Counted from the first letter of the stretch, positions 26,394 to 35,143 are shown. The stretch: 64,000 bases of DNA from Rugamonas aquatica (GCF_009380215.1 NZ_WHUG01000009.1:124001-188000); one strand, 5' to 3'. Translations and numbers: made by a program. Notes: generated by a model from the sequence alone, not told the origin.

Positions 26394-27557
26394 TTACGTA
26401 GCAGACTGTTTCCATTGGATCCGCAGGGCTAACAGTATGGTGTTGGCACGTTTTTCTTGCGGCATTTTTTGCAGGTTGGCGATTGCTCTTGGACCAACCC
26501 CCATAATATCTGCAAGGGATCTCATGGCGAAATAGCAGCGACTCTCCTCAGCGTGTGTGCTGCCCCCTTTCAGGTGGTGAGCCAGCATCGTGGCTACGAC
26601 GTATATTTGGTCCGCCTCATCGCAGGGATTCCCATCGGCCTTCCAGTTTGGAAGCATCGCTTCCAATTTCGCACATGGCGTTTTCGAGTAGGACGCCATT
26701 TTTTTCTGGTCTTGGAGGCGGTCTTGGACGCTGGCTGCACGGGCACGATAGCGACTCACGGCCGATACGATCAAGCCGGCTGCAACTAAGCCGACTAAAC
26801 CCAAACCGCCCGTACTTACAGTCAAGACGCTGCCCCCGAATACCGCGAGTCCCCAGCAGACGGACACTGCGCAGACATATCCCACTGTTGCAACTGTTTG
26901 TCGTACTGCACGTTTGGCTGCCATTTCTTTTGCCACCGCCACTGTAGATCTGTGCATGTTGAACAACCTCGCGTAGAGCACTGTCATTTTTGCGTTATCA
27001 AAGCGATCTCCTTCGGCATTCGGGGCTGGCTTGGATGACGGTTCTGATGCCGCTTGCAGTGCGCGTTGGACGTTTTCTGGGGGGAGCTGCACTTTTTGTG
27101 GTTGTTTGCTGGCAGCTTGCAGTTCTTCCTCGGGTGAGGGCACCGTACTCGCCCGGCGGGAGGTAATGGGCTGGGACTGCGCGTGCGTCTGGTCCCCCGA
27201 CTGGATTATGGCAGTAACCGGGGTACTCACCAGACTGGCGGAACGTGGATCAACCTGCGTATGCAGATTGACGGCGGAGGGGGACATCGGCACCTGTGTT
27301 GGTAGGGCGCTCGATCTCGTCGCCGTGTCCGTCATGCTCACTTTCTCATCAGAGGTCTTGGTGACTCGGGGCTGCGGGCAGGGGGGGGCAGCGGCGTTTG
27401 AACGGCGTCGCAGTCCGAACCCGTTTGCATTGAATTGGTCGATGAGTGCGCGTACTCGGGATGGTTGTCCGGATGACGGAGTATTGGGTGCGGCGGTGCT
27501 GGACAAACAGTTGGGGACTGCACTGGTGTGCATGCGCGAATTTGCTGTAGGTTGCAT
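26394..27557 (-). CDS. Candidate T3SS effector, membrane-hairpin family, member 1
   Basis: 387 residues from ATG at 27557. Residues 1-180 are Ser/Thr/Pro/Gln-rich and probably disordered, as in secreted effectors. Residues 222-268 form two adjacent hydrophobic helices (TVGYVCAVSVCWGLAVFGGS, GLGLVGLVAAGLIVSAV). The C-terminal 110 residues are helical (LEAMLPNWKADG, VVATMLAHHLKGG, CYFAMRSLADIMGVG). The order and spacing match the protein at 38429, so the two are paralogues. A T3SS-type promoter box lies 62-89 bp upstream. No known effector family is recognised; a role at host membranes is inferred. Confidence 0.6.
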   Translation of the reverse strand: MQPTANSRMHTSAVPNCLSSTAAPNTPSSGQPSRVRALIDQFNANGFGLRRRSNAAAPPCPQPRVTKTSDEKVSMTDTATRSSALPTQVPMSPSAVNLHTQVDPRSASLVSTPVTAIIQSGDQTHAQSQPITSRRASTVPSPEEELQAASKQPQKVQLPPENVQRALQAASEPSSKPAPNAEGDRFDNAKMTVLYARLFNMHRSTVAVAKEMAAKRAVRQTVATVGYVCAVSVCWGLAVFGGSVLTVSTGGLGLVGLVAAGLIVSAVSRYRARAASVQDRLQDQKKMASYSKTPCAKLEAMLPNWKADGNPCDEADQIYVVATMLAHHLKGGSTHAEESRCYFAMRSLADIMGVGPRAIANLQKMPQEKRANTILLALRIQWKQSAT

Positions 27558-27618
27558 AGTCTTAGTATGAGTATGGTTAATAATGGCATGGTCTTAATAA
27601 TCTAGCCGTGCCTAGCGC

Positions 27619-27646
27619 TTAGTCACTGCCTGGTATGTTTAGTTCC
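27619..27646 (-). promoter_or_regulatory. T3SS promoter box (ECF sigma site) for effector candidate 1
   Basis: The minus strand reads GGAACT, 15 bp, TGACTAA, fitting the consensus xGAACx-N15-xxACxxA derived from the SctC, SctW and SctY operons. The ATG at 27557 is about 60 bp downstream. Confidence 0.6.
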
Positions 27647-27737
27647 TTTGCCTGCTATTTTATTGACGTCTGCATGAGCGTCACGGGCTTAGCGTAGTCC
27701 TGCCTGGCGCCTATCTCTGAGCCGCCTGCGCCTGCAG

Positions 27738-27765
27738 TGAACAAAGCCTCGTCGCTGGTTACAAA
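27738..27765 (+). promoter_or_regulatory. T3SS-type promoter box upstream of tRNA and MCP gene
   Basis: TGAACA, 15 bp, TTACAAA on the plus strand. The next features are the tRNA at 27865 and the MCP gene at 28038. It may place the chemoreceptor in the regulon or be a chance match (about two strict matches are expected by chance in 64 kb). Confidence 0.4.
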
Positions 27766-27864
27766 TAGGTGTCTCAGCAATTGTTATTCTGCTGGCCGTC
27801 GCCGTTGTTGCGTCTCACGCAAGCCGCCAGGGTTGTGTTAGCGCAGATTGGGTCAGCACCTGAA

Positions 27865-27941
27865 GGGCCTGTAGCTCAGTGGTCAGTAGCAGTCGACTCA
27901 TAATCGATTGGTCGCAGGTTCAAATCCTGCCAGGCCCACCA
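27865..27941 (+). tRNA. tRNA-Ile2 (CAU), D-arm insertion
   Basis: Acceptor GGGCCTG/CAGGCCC with encoded ACCA, anticodon arm GTCGA-CTCATAA-TCGAT (CAT), T arm GCAGG-TTCAAAT-CCTGC. It resembles bacterial tRNA-Ile2, read after lysidine modification, more than tRNA-Met. The D arm reads GCTC-AGTGGTCA-GTAGC: an extra T splits the usual GAGC, giving 77 nt and a weakened D stem. It may be a pseudo-tRNA or a sequencing indel. Confidence 0.75.
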
Positions 27942-28037
27942 TCGTATATTGCTTGCTTGGCGCAGCGTCGCCGGTCTTCATCAAATCAAGCGCCCGACCG
28001 GCGCCAGAGTAGCCGTATCTTTTATGGAGAACACAGC

Positions 28038-29681
28038 ATGAGAATCGCTAATTTGAGCATCGGTGTCCGCCTTGGAGCTGGATACTCCATTCTTCTTGTA
28101 TTGCTGGGTGCCGTCGCGCTGCTTGGCACCGCAGGTATGCGCTCCTCTAACGCAGCGCTGCATCACATCGTCGCCGAGAATGTCCATAAAATGGATTTGC
28201 TGGATGACATGGAGACTTCGGTGCATATCGTAGCGCGTGTGGAGCGCACGATCGCGCTGCTGGACGACGAGGCAACCGCCCGTGTTGAGCACGTCAAGAT
28301 CGATCAGGCCCAGGCGCGCTATGAGGCCGCTTTCGCGGCCCTGCAGGATATGCCACTCGATGCCGCCGGAAGGGATTTCCTTGCTCGGATCCGTCAGCAT
28401 CAAGCCGCGGCCACCCCGCTCAACGAGCGCTTCATGGCATTGGCCAAGATGGATAAGGCGGCGGCCGTGGCATTGCTGCTGAAGGAGTGCGGGCCAGAGA
28501 CGGCGCGGTGGCAGGCGGCGCTGGCTGAGTTCGTAAGTCTGGAGGAGGAAAAGAACCAACGTGACGAAGCCGAAGCCGCAACCGCGTACCACGACGCCAT
28601 GCTGTGGATGCTGGTGCTGACGGCAGGCGCGATCTTGTTCGGATCCCTAATGGCCTGGTATAGCACGCATTCAATCACCGGCCCGATACGGGCTGCCGTC
28701 AAGGTGGCGCAAACGGTCGCGACCGGTGATTTGAGCAGCCGCATCGATGTGGTTTCCGGTGACGAGACCGGGCAGTTGCTGCAGGCACTCAAGAACATGA
28801 ACGATAGCTTGGTCGACATCGTCGGCCGGGTGCGCGGTGGTACGGACGCGATCGCCGCCGCGTCGAGTCAGATCGCCCACGGCAATCTGGACTTGTCGGC
28901 GCGTACCGAGCGCCAGGCTAGTGCGCTGGAGGAAACGGCGTCATCGATGGAGGAGCTGACCCGCGCGGTGCGGCAAAACGCCGGTAACGCGCAGCAGGCC
29001 AATGCGCTGGCGATACAGGCCTGCGACGTGGCCGCGCGCGGTGGCGCCATGGTGGCCCGGGTGGTGACGACCATGGAAACGATCAACGCATCGTCAAGCA
29101 AAATCACTGACATTATCGGTGTTATTGACGCGATCGCTTTTCAGACCAATATCTTGGCGCTGAACGCAGCCGTTGAGGCGGCGCGGGCCGGCGAGCAGGG
29201 ACGCGGCTTTGCTGTCGTTGCCGCGGAGGTGCGTAGCCTGGCGCAGCGCTCGGCCGCCGCTGCCAAGGAGATCAAGGTGTTGATCGACGATTCGGTGGCG
29301 CAGGTTAGCGTCGGCACCGACCTGGCCGGGCAAGCCGGTGCGACAGTGCGGGAGGTGGTGGTCAGTATTGAAGACGTGGCGGCCATCATGGGGCGGATCG
29401 CCGTCGCCAGCCAGGAGCAGACCGCTGGCATAGGTCAAATCAATCAGTCGGTTACACAGATAGACGAGGTGACGCAGCAAAACGCGGCGCTAGTGGAAGA
29501 GATTGCCGCAGCGGCTGGTGCGCTGCAAGACCAGGCCGACGCACTGGTCGGTGTGGTTTCGGCATTTGATCTAGGACAGCCCGTCATGGAGGACACGGCG
29601 CCGGTCGCGCGTGCCGCCCGGCGACCTCCAGCTTTGAGGCTGATTGCAGCGCCGCCCCATGCCGTGGGCGGCGGTTGCTAA
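28038..29681 (+). CDS. Methyl-accepting chemotaxis protein
   Basis: 547 residues from ATG at 28038 with GGAGA 7 bases upstream. TM1 at residues 10-30 (SILLVLLGAVALLGTAG), a helical periplasmic ligand domain to ~190, TM2 (AMLWMLVLTAGAILFGSLMA), a HAMP domain to ~265, then the coiled-coil signalling domain with the conserved tip IDAIAFQTNILALNAAVEAA near residue 360 and adaptation helices. It is a Tsr-like class receptor without an obvious C-terminal CheR-tethering pentapeptide. It is adjacent to T3SS genes; a regulon-type box lies 270 bp upstream beyond the tRNA. The ligand is unknown. Confidence 0.92.
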   Translation: MRIANLSIGVRLGAGYSILLVLLGAVALLGTAGMRSSNAALHHIVAENVHKMDLLDDMETSVHIVARVERTIALLDDEATARVEHVKIDQAQARYEAAFAALQDMPLDAAGRDFLARIRQHQAAATPLNERFMALAKMDKAAAVALLLKECGPETARWQAALAEFVSLEEEKNQRDEAEAATAYHDAMLWMLVLTAGAILFGSLMAWYSTHSITGPIRAAVKVAQTVATGDLSSRIDVVSGDETGQLLQALKNMNDSLVDIVGRVRGGTDAIAAASSQIAHGNLDLSARTERQASALEETASSMEELTRAVRQNAGNAQQANALAIQACDVAARGGAMVARVVTTMETINASSSKITDIIGVIDAIAFQTNILALNAAVEAARAGEQGRGFAVVAAEVRSLAQRSAAAAKEIKVLIDDSVAQVSVGTDLAGQAGATVREVVVSIEDVAAIMGRIAVASQEQTAGIGQINQSVTQIDEVTQQNAALVEEIAAAAGALQDQADALVGVVSAFDLGQPVMEDTAPVARAARRPPALRLIAAPPHAVGGGC

Positions 29682-29720
29682 GGCCGCCCGATTCATTATT
29701 TTAACTAGCGAAAGTTATTC

Positions 29721-31304
29721 ATGCATTCATCAATTTCAACTGAAGCGCGTTATACCTTGGGCCTGGTGCTGTGTTGTGCTGACCTCGACACTACGATGCA
29801 ACAGATCGAAGGCCGCAACTACCTGATTAGTCGACGCGGCGGTGTATTCCATGTCACACGGGTTCCAGCTGCGACACTGGGCGCGCGATGCCGGCGCGCC
29901 ATCGGCGATTTTTTTGCCCGTGGTTGGTATGCCCCGACGCGAGCGCGCTCGTACGCTCAAGTGCTCAATCACCTGGCGCAGCCAGTGGGCTGCGGCCTCG
30001 GAAAACTTGAGTATCGAAAGCTCATGCTACTGGCCTCTGGCCTGAAGCATGATCAGGACAACGAAGAAATCGTCAAGCAGATAATTGACCATCTTAAGAT
30101 ATCAGCTGGTGCGCGCGGCGAAGGGGTGATGTTGCTGCTATCGCTGCCGGAATTGATGAGGCATCAAGGCATTAAGACATATATGGATCACTGTGTGGAT
30201 GATTGGTTGAAAGCCCTCAACGGTCCCTGTTTGAATAACTGGATGGAAGCGATGAAACGCCCGGTCGCTCACGTCATCCTGAACCATATCCTTGACCGCG
30301 TAAAAAACACCCCCGGGTATGCCGCAGAGCATAGCGCTGTCATCATACTCTTGACCCATCACGCGCAAGACAGCGCCAGTCCGGTCGGGGAACTGGGTGC
30401 AGCGCTGCAGCTAGCCTACGAGGCGGCGCTGCCAGCGTCGCTGAAGAATCAACGCGATCAATACGCAATCCAGCATAAACTGCAGCCCGGGGATTTATTT
30501 ATTTTATTTGGCGATCAGGTTTTCAATGGAGAAAGGCCGGTTGCGTTGGTCGCGCGTTCTTACATCGATGTCAACTTGCGCGAGAAGGGCAAGGACGTCA
30601 TTGAACCGGGTCATAGCCTATGGCCTCAGGTGATATCGCAGATGAATGGTCAAGCGCAATCGCGGGCGTTTGACGCCGCATCGCCTGAGTTTAAGCTATT
30701 TCCCATGCTTGCGGACGCGTACGCGGTACACGACAGCAGGGCCATAATTAACGATTTGCTCGGAATCGTGGGTATCAGTCAAGACGATGCATGTTTTTCT
30801 GAGATCTGGAAAAAGATGGGCTTGTCTGATCCGAACGCGATGACCAGACCTAAGCACTTTACAGGAAGCTGCGATGAATTGAACGTTGTAAAGAACTGGG
30901 CTAACGGACGTGCGCAGATGCTGCAGCAGATAAAAATGGCGTTTCGCAAGCGTGTGCGTCAAGTTCATCATCATACTGCCGCGTTAGGGGCGTTCGCCAG
31001 TCTGCTTCTCCGCCTGTCCTGTGCGATGAGCACGAACGGCTTACCTTTAAGGCATTTGCTACTTCGCGGAGCCCGTCTTGCGCAAATGCTGAGAAACGAT
31101 GAATTCGGGGACACTGTGGGTGCCCCGGTAGTCCCGGGTGACTTTCTAAACTCTTGGAGCGAGTGCAGCATTGAAGCGGTGACCGCGTGCGCGGACGAGA
31201 TCGATACATGGCTGGACCGTAATGTTGGACGAGACCGTAAGCTGGTCAATAAAATGCGTCCCCCGCATCTGTACCCCGCACCAGGCCAGGCGGCCACCTC
31301 CTGA
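29721..31304 (+). CDS. Candidate T3SS effector 2, unknown fold
   Basis: 527 residues from ATG at 29721. It is mostly helical and soluble with no recognised motif. Segments include AIGDFFARGWYAPTRARSYA, LEYRKLMLLASGLKHDQDNE and a C-terminal LRLSCAMSTNGLPLRHLLLR. Codon use and GC are below the neighbouring MCP, as for other effector candidates here. No clear T3SS box was found directly upstream, so it may be read through from the MCP promoter. Effector status rests on location and lack of housekeeping similarity; it could equally be another secretion-associated protein. Confidence 0.5.
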   Translation: MHSSISTEARYTLGLVLCCADLDTTMQQIEGRNYLISRRGGVFHVTRVPAATLGARCRRAIGDFFARGWYAPTRARSYAQVLNHLAQPVGCGLGKLEYRKLMLLASGLKHDQDNEEIVKQIIDHLKISAGARGEGVMLLLSLPELMRHQGIKTYMDHCVDDWLKALNGPCLNNWMEAMKRPVAHVILNHILDRVKNTPGYAAEHSAVIILLTHHAQDSASPVGELGAALQLAYEAALPASLKNQRDQYAIQHKLQPGDLFILFGDQVFNGERPVALVARSYIDVNLREKGKDVIEPGHSLWPQVISQMNGQAQSRAFDAASPEFKLFPMLADAYAVHDSRAIINDLLGIVGISQDDACFSEIWKKMGLSDPNAMTRPKHFTGSCDELNVVKNWANGRAQMLQQIKMAFRKRVRQVHHHTAALGAFASLLLRLSCAMSTNGLPLRHLLLRGARLAQMLRNDEFGDTVGAPVVPGDFLNSWSECSIEAVTACADEIDTWLDRNVGRDRKLVNKMRPPHLYPAPGQAATS

Positions 31305-31366
31305 GCAGTAGCGCCGGACGGCGTTTGCCCTGTCCGGCGCGTGGTGCGCAAGCTTGCGCTGTGGCG

Positions 31367-31394
31367 TGAACCTCGCGTCTGCCGCCGTTACCAA
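31367..31394 (+). promoter_or_regulatory. T3SS promoter box of the YscB-SctC operon
   Basis: TGAACC, 15 bp, TTACCAA, with the operon ATG 42 bp after the -10-like block. It is one of the strict matches that define the motif. Confidence 0.7.
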
Positions 31395-31435
31395 GCGTAG
31401 GAGCCGGCTGTCGGCCAGCATGAAGGAATCCGCAT

Positions 31436-31837
31436 ATGAATACCCTCCCTATCCCCACCGGCCTGGCCGAGTTAAGCACTAAAATTGCCGTCGATCTGAG
31501 CGAGTGGGCCACGTTTGGGCGCGTCGATTTGCGCGTGGATGCCTACCCGCGCGTGATACTGCGGCGCGGCGCCGCCGGGCGCATCGAGTTCGAGCTCCAC
31601 CTCGGCGCCCTGCCGCGCCTCGGCGGCGAACGCGAGCAACTGCTCGACCGCATCATGCTGCGGGTCACCGCCGGTGCGCCCCTGCGCGGCGCAGCGCCGG
31701 TACTGTCCGCCGACGGCGAACAGCTGCTGTTGCAGGCTTTGGTGCGCGACGAGCACGGCGCGGCACTGGAGCGTGCGCTGGAAGATTTTCTCAACGAAGC
31801 GGATTACTGGACGGCGCTGCTGCGGGGGCGCGTATGA
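31436..31837 (+). CDS. YscB-like T3SS chaperone upstream of SctC
   Basis: 133 residues, small and acidic, with the CesT/YscB-type alpha-beta layout: N-terminal helix (LAELSTKIAVDLSEWATFGR), central strands (VDLRVDAYPRVILRRGA, IEFELHLGAL) and C-terminal helix (HGAALERALEDFLNEADYW). In Yersinia YscB is encoded immediately before YscC and pairs with SycN to hold YopN; the same position here (its TGA overlaps the sctC ATG) and a SycN homologue at 45.5 kb support that role. Sequence similarity is weak, so the assignment leans on synteny and fold pattern. Confidence 0.65.
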   Translation: MNTLPIPTGLAELSTKIAVDLSEWATFGRVDLRVDAYPRVILRRGAAGRIEFELHLGALPRLGGEREQLLDRIMLRVTAGAPLRGAAPVLSADGEQLLLQALVRDEHGAALERALEDFLNEADYWTALLRGRV

Positions 31838-33972
31838 ACGCGATGCGTTGGTTGCGCCGCTGTGCCGGCCTGTTACTGCTGAGTAGTTGCGCGGCGGCGC
31901 TGGCAGCACCAGCACCTTGGCCGGCTGCGCCATTTCAGTACTTCGCCAAGCAGTCCCCGCTGGAACAGGTGTTGGACGATTTTACCCGTGCGTTCGGCCT
32001 GCGTCTGGAGTTGAGCACGCAAGCCGAGGGGCGCCTCAACGGCGATTACGCTTCGGCCACCCCAACCCAGTTTCTCGATACGATGGCGGCCAGCTATGGC
32101 TTGACTTGGTATTACCATGGCGGCGTGCTCTATGTGGCTAAGGCCAGCGAGTCGCTCAGCCGCAGCGTGCGCGCCGGCAAAAACGAGGTTGGCACGCTGA
32201 AGGCTGCGCTCGTCAGCCTCGGCGTGTTCGACAGCAGGTTTGGCTGGGGCGAGTTCCCCGAGCGCGGCATGGTGATGTTGTCGGGGCCCCCCGCGTATGT
32301 GAAACTGGTGATGGCGACCATCGGCGAGTTGGGTATGGGTCCGAAAGTTGGCTTAAGCGCGGGCGAAGAATTGCGTGTGTTCATGCTCAAGCATGCGCGC
32401 GCCGAAGACCGCACCTTCACCTATCGCGACCAGCACGTCGTGACGCCTGGCGTGGCGTCCATCCTGCGCAGCTTGGTGGCAGGCCAGAGTAGCCAGGCCG
32501 CCATCGGTACCAGTACGGCGACGGTGACCACTGCGCGGCGCTCTGCCGGCGATGGCGAGCGTAAGCCAATCGAGGCCAAGGGCAGCGCGACCGAGTCGGC
32601 TGAGTCGGCTCCGGGGCTGGGGCAGCGGGCGGTCATCGAGGTCGATCAGCGTCTCAATGCCATCATTGTGCGCGACACCCCCGAGCGCATTAACGCCTAT
32701 GGTGAATTGATACGCCAGCTCGATGTCGCCACTCCGCTAATCGAAATAGAAGCCATCATTGTCGACATCAACAGCGATCAGACCGACAAGCTGGGCTTCA
32801 ACTGGAACGCCCGCGGCAGTAAAGGCGCGCTGGGCTTTGGTGATACGGCCAGTGCCGTGGCGACCTTGACGCTGGCCAAGGGCGATCCCGCCGGCACCGC
32901 GGGCTACTTCCTGGCACAGGTGGATGCCCTGGCCAGCAAAGGCCAGGCACGGGTATTGGCGCGGCCGTCGGTGTTGACCGGGGATAATCTGGTGGCCGTG
33001 CTCGACCTGTCACAAACGCTGTATATGAGCGTGGTCGGCGAGCGAGTGGCCGACGTGGTGCCTGTGGCCACGGGCACTTTGCTCAAAGTGACGCCGCGGG
33101 TGATCGAGCAGGGTGGCCAGCGGATGGTGCAGCTGGTCGTCGATATTGAGGACGGCAGCGTAGCCGGCCAGGGTAAGACCTCGCCGACCGTGGTGCAAAG
33201 CAACATCAGCACCCAGGCGGTAGTGCGCGAAAATGACAGTCTGCTCATCGGTGGCTACACGCGGGAGAGCGATACCAGTGCTACCGACAGCTTGCCGTTG
33301 TTAGGCAGTGTGCCGCTGATCGGCGCCTTGTTTCGGCATGAAAGCCAGGCGCGTACCCGGCAACACCGAGTGTTCCTGATTCGCCCGCGCATCGTTGACA
33401 ATCCTGCCACGCTGCCGTACGCGCCCGATAAACCAGTGCTGCCGGCCACGCTGGCGCCGCCCCTCGCGGGGGACGACGCCAGCGGTGCGACGGCGTCACC
33501 GCCTGCGGCGGTGACCGAGCCTATTGCAGCGCCGGCGCCGCTCGCCGAGGCGGTGGCGCCAGCGCCATCAACGATGCAGGCCGCGCTGCAGGCGCCAGGC
33601 CGGACCGCCACCGACGCCGCCAGTGCAGCCGAGCGCGCTGCGGTGTTGGCGCAACTGGAAGAGTGGGTGCATGCATGGGCTGCGCGGGACGTGAAGCGCT
33701 ATCTAGTGTGCTATAGCGAGCACTTCCAGCCTGCAGGAAGTCAGTCGCGCTCGACGTGGGAAGCGCAACGGCGCCGCCGGGTCGGTGGCAAAGGATCGAT
33801 ACGGATCGATGTGACCGAACCCGAGGTCTTACTGCAGGGCGATACCGCCCGCGTGACCTTCTGGCAGCAATATACGGCAGGGAAGGTGTTTGAACGCACC
33901 CGCAAGACCCTAGTGTTCAACAAGCAGCCCGATGGTTGGAGAATCCAGCAGGAAATGACGGGGCCGCCGTAA
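31834..33972 (+). CDS. sctC: T3SS outer-membrane secretin SctC with C-terminal NTF2-like domain
   Basis: 712 residues. ATG 31834 was chosen because a signal peptide follows directly (MNAMRWLRRCAGLLLLSSCA, then AALAAP) and it overlaps the chaperone stop; longer upstream frames lack one. An N0 domain (FQYFAKQSPLEQVLDDF ... LTWYYHGGVLYVA), N-ring domains, then the secretin core with the gate region VRENDSLLIGGYTRESDTSA (from ~465) and LPLLGSVPLIGALFR follow. After an Ala/Pro linker (~530-595) comes an unexpected domain at ~600-710: EEWVHAWAARDVKRYLVCYS, WEAQRRRRV, then VTFWQQYTAGKVFERTRKTL, the pattern of NTF2-like/Cds6 domains. LSSC within the leader is also lipobox-like. Confidence 0.92.
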   Translation: MNAMRWLRRCAGLLLLSSCAAALAAPAPWPAAPFQYFAKQSPLEQVLDDFTRAFGLRLELSTQAEGRLNGDYASATPTQFLDTMAASYGLTWYYHGGVLYVAKASESLSRSVRAGKNEVGTLKAALVSLGVFDSRFGWGEFPERGMVMLSGPPAYVKLVMATIGELGMGPKVGLSAGEELRVFMLKHARAEDRTFTYRDQHVVTPGVASILRSLVAGQSSQAAIGTSTATVTTARRSAGDGERKPIEAKGSATESAESAPGLGQRAVIEVDQRLNAIIVRDTPERINAYGELIRQLDVATPLIEIEAIIVDINSDQTDKLGFNWNARGSKGALGFGDTASAVATLTLAKGDPAGTAGYFLAQVDALASKGQARVLARPSVLTGDNLVAVLDLSQTLYMSVVGERVADVVPVATGTLLKVTPRVIEQGGQRMVQLVVDIEDGSVAGQGKTSPTVVQSNISTQAVVRENDSLLIGGYTRESDTSATDSLPLLGSVPLIGALFRHESQARTRQHRVFLIRPRIVDNPATLPYAPDKPVLPATLAPPLAGDDASGATASPPAAVTEPIAAPAPLAEAVAPAPSTMQAALQAPGRTATDAASAAERAAVLAQLEEWVHAWAARDVKRYLVCYSEHFQPAGSQSRSTWEAQRRRRVGGKGSIRIDVTEPEVLLQGDTARVTFWQQYTAGKVFERTRKTLVFNKQPDGWRIQQEMTGPP

Positions 33973-34024
33973 GCCCGCCATCGCGGGCGGGCCGCAGCGT
34001 GGCGTCTGCGGCCGCAGGTTCGGC

Positions 34025-35062
34025 TTATTCTGGATAGTAGTAGCTTGTATCGCCGCGCAGCTGCTGCGATATGCTAGGGGGGTGTACCGCCTGTTGCTCA
34101 GGTGCGGCGACCGGCGTGGCCGGACGGGTGGGGACGGCGTGATGGACGGGCGCCGGCGTCGCCCGAGGGCGTAACTGCTTTTCCGTCGCCTTGATATCGC
34201 GCCCCAACGCATGGTTGATACTCCTGACCACGGTAAAGTCGCCATCCAGCGTACTTGGCAGGTGGGCCAGGATGAGCGCGTCGCCTATTTTGTCGATCGC
34301 AGCTACCTGAGCGGGGAGATCAAGGGCGCGTACTAATGCGCACAGTTGGATGAAGGCCGAGGTGGCGCCGGTGGGGATGGACGTTTGGGTGCAAAAGAGT
34401 GCCACCGCGTCGCTTGCCAAACTGCTCAGCTTGTTCCAAAGTTCCTGAAAACCATCCAGCGTGATTTGATATTTTTCGCAAGTCTCCTTGACCAGCAGAA
34501 GCTGGTTAGATGCCGCGAACAGCTGGCTCGGTGCCGGCGCTTCTCCCAGCAACTCCCGTGCTTGGCGCATGTGGCTGGCAAGCGTGAAGGCTTGGGCTAC
34601 CGGCTTGGCGCTGAAGGATAGATCGCCATGGGGAATCGCGGCCAGCATCGCACGCGTATCCACCTGGGGAAACTGGCGCAGGCCATCCAGTACCGTAAGT
34701 ATGATCGCCGTTTGCGCCTGTTGATCTTCGGTTCGACCGTAGGCGCGCCGCGCCGCCCTGTCCATTTTTTTTAGTTCGTTGCGCATCGCCGTCGGCCCGC
34801 GCCGGCACAGCAGCTCGCCGCGCCCGCCATCGCTTCCTCTGAGCTGCCGATAGCCGCTCTGCGCGACGCCTTGCCGCGGACTGGCCAGGTTTGCTCTGCC
34901 TAGTAGAGGGCGGCTAGGTGCGGTGTGCGCAGCCGCGTTGCGGGCGCTGTCGGCCGTCGCGGTCGCCGCGCGGGAGGACAAGGAGCATCCCTGCGTTTTG
35001 GGTGGAGGCAGGGAGCGGCACGCAGATAATCGGCTCCAGGTCTGGGCAAGCAATCGCATCAT
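34025..35062 (-). CDS. Candidate T3SS effector 3
   Basis: 345 residues from ATG at 35062. The first ~95 residues are basic, Ser/Ala-rich and low complexity. Residues 100-300 are helical (LNAIPHGD-like loops; TAIILTVLDGLRQFPQVDTR, FQELWNKLSSLASDAVALFC). The end is Pro-rich with a terminal YYYPE. The gene lies directly after the ADP-ribosyltransferase-like gene on the same strand, 73 bp apart, with a possible T3SS box overlapping that gene's stop. No family is recognised; effector status is inferred from context and the disordered N-terminus. Confidence 0.5.
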   Translation of the reverse strand: MMRLLAQTWSRLSACRSLPPPKTQGCSLSSRAATATADSARNAAAHTAPSRPLLGRANLASPRQGVAQSGYRQLRGSDGGRGELLCRRGPTAMRNELKKMDRAARRAYGRTEDQQAQTAIILTVLDGLRQFPQVDTRAMLAAIPHGDLSFSAKPVAQAFTLASHMRQARELLGEAPAPSQLFAASNQLLLVKETCEKYQITLDGFQELWNKLSSLASDAVALFCTQTSIPTGATSAFIQLCALVRALDLPAQVAAIDKIGDALILAHLPSTLDGDFTVVRSINHALGRDIKATEKQLRPRATPAPVHHAVPTRPATPVAAPEQQAVHPPSISQQLRGDTSYYYPE

Positions 35063-35114
35063 TTTTAGTCTTTCGTCGTGGATCGGAACGGCGCGAATGA
35101 CAAGGCGCCGCAGA

Positions 35115-35143
35115 TGAGTGGCGGCGCCATGATGTTTAGTTCG
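35115..35143 (-). promoter_or_regulatory. Possible T3SS box for candidate 3 (16-bp spacer)
   Basis: The minus strand reads CGAACT, 16 bp, CCACTCA. It resembles the SctW-operon box (GGAACT, 15 bp, CCACTCA) but has one extra spacer base and C for G at the first position. Confidence 0.4.

Noticed and set aside
27865..27941. tRNA-Met (elongator)
   Set aside because: The anticodon is CAT, but the anticodon stem, variable loop and T arm follow the tRNA-Ile2 pattern more closely.
31504..31833. Upstream extension of the SctC frame
   Set aside because: It overlaps the chaperone gene in another frame and is Arg/Ala-rich noise; the signal peptide begins at ATG 31834.
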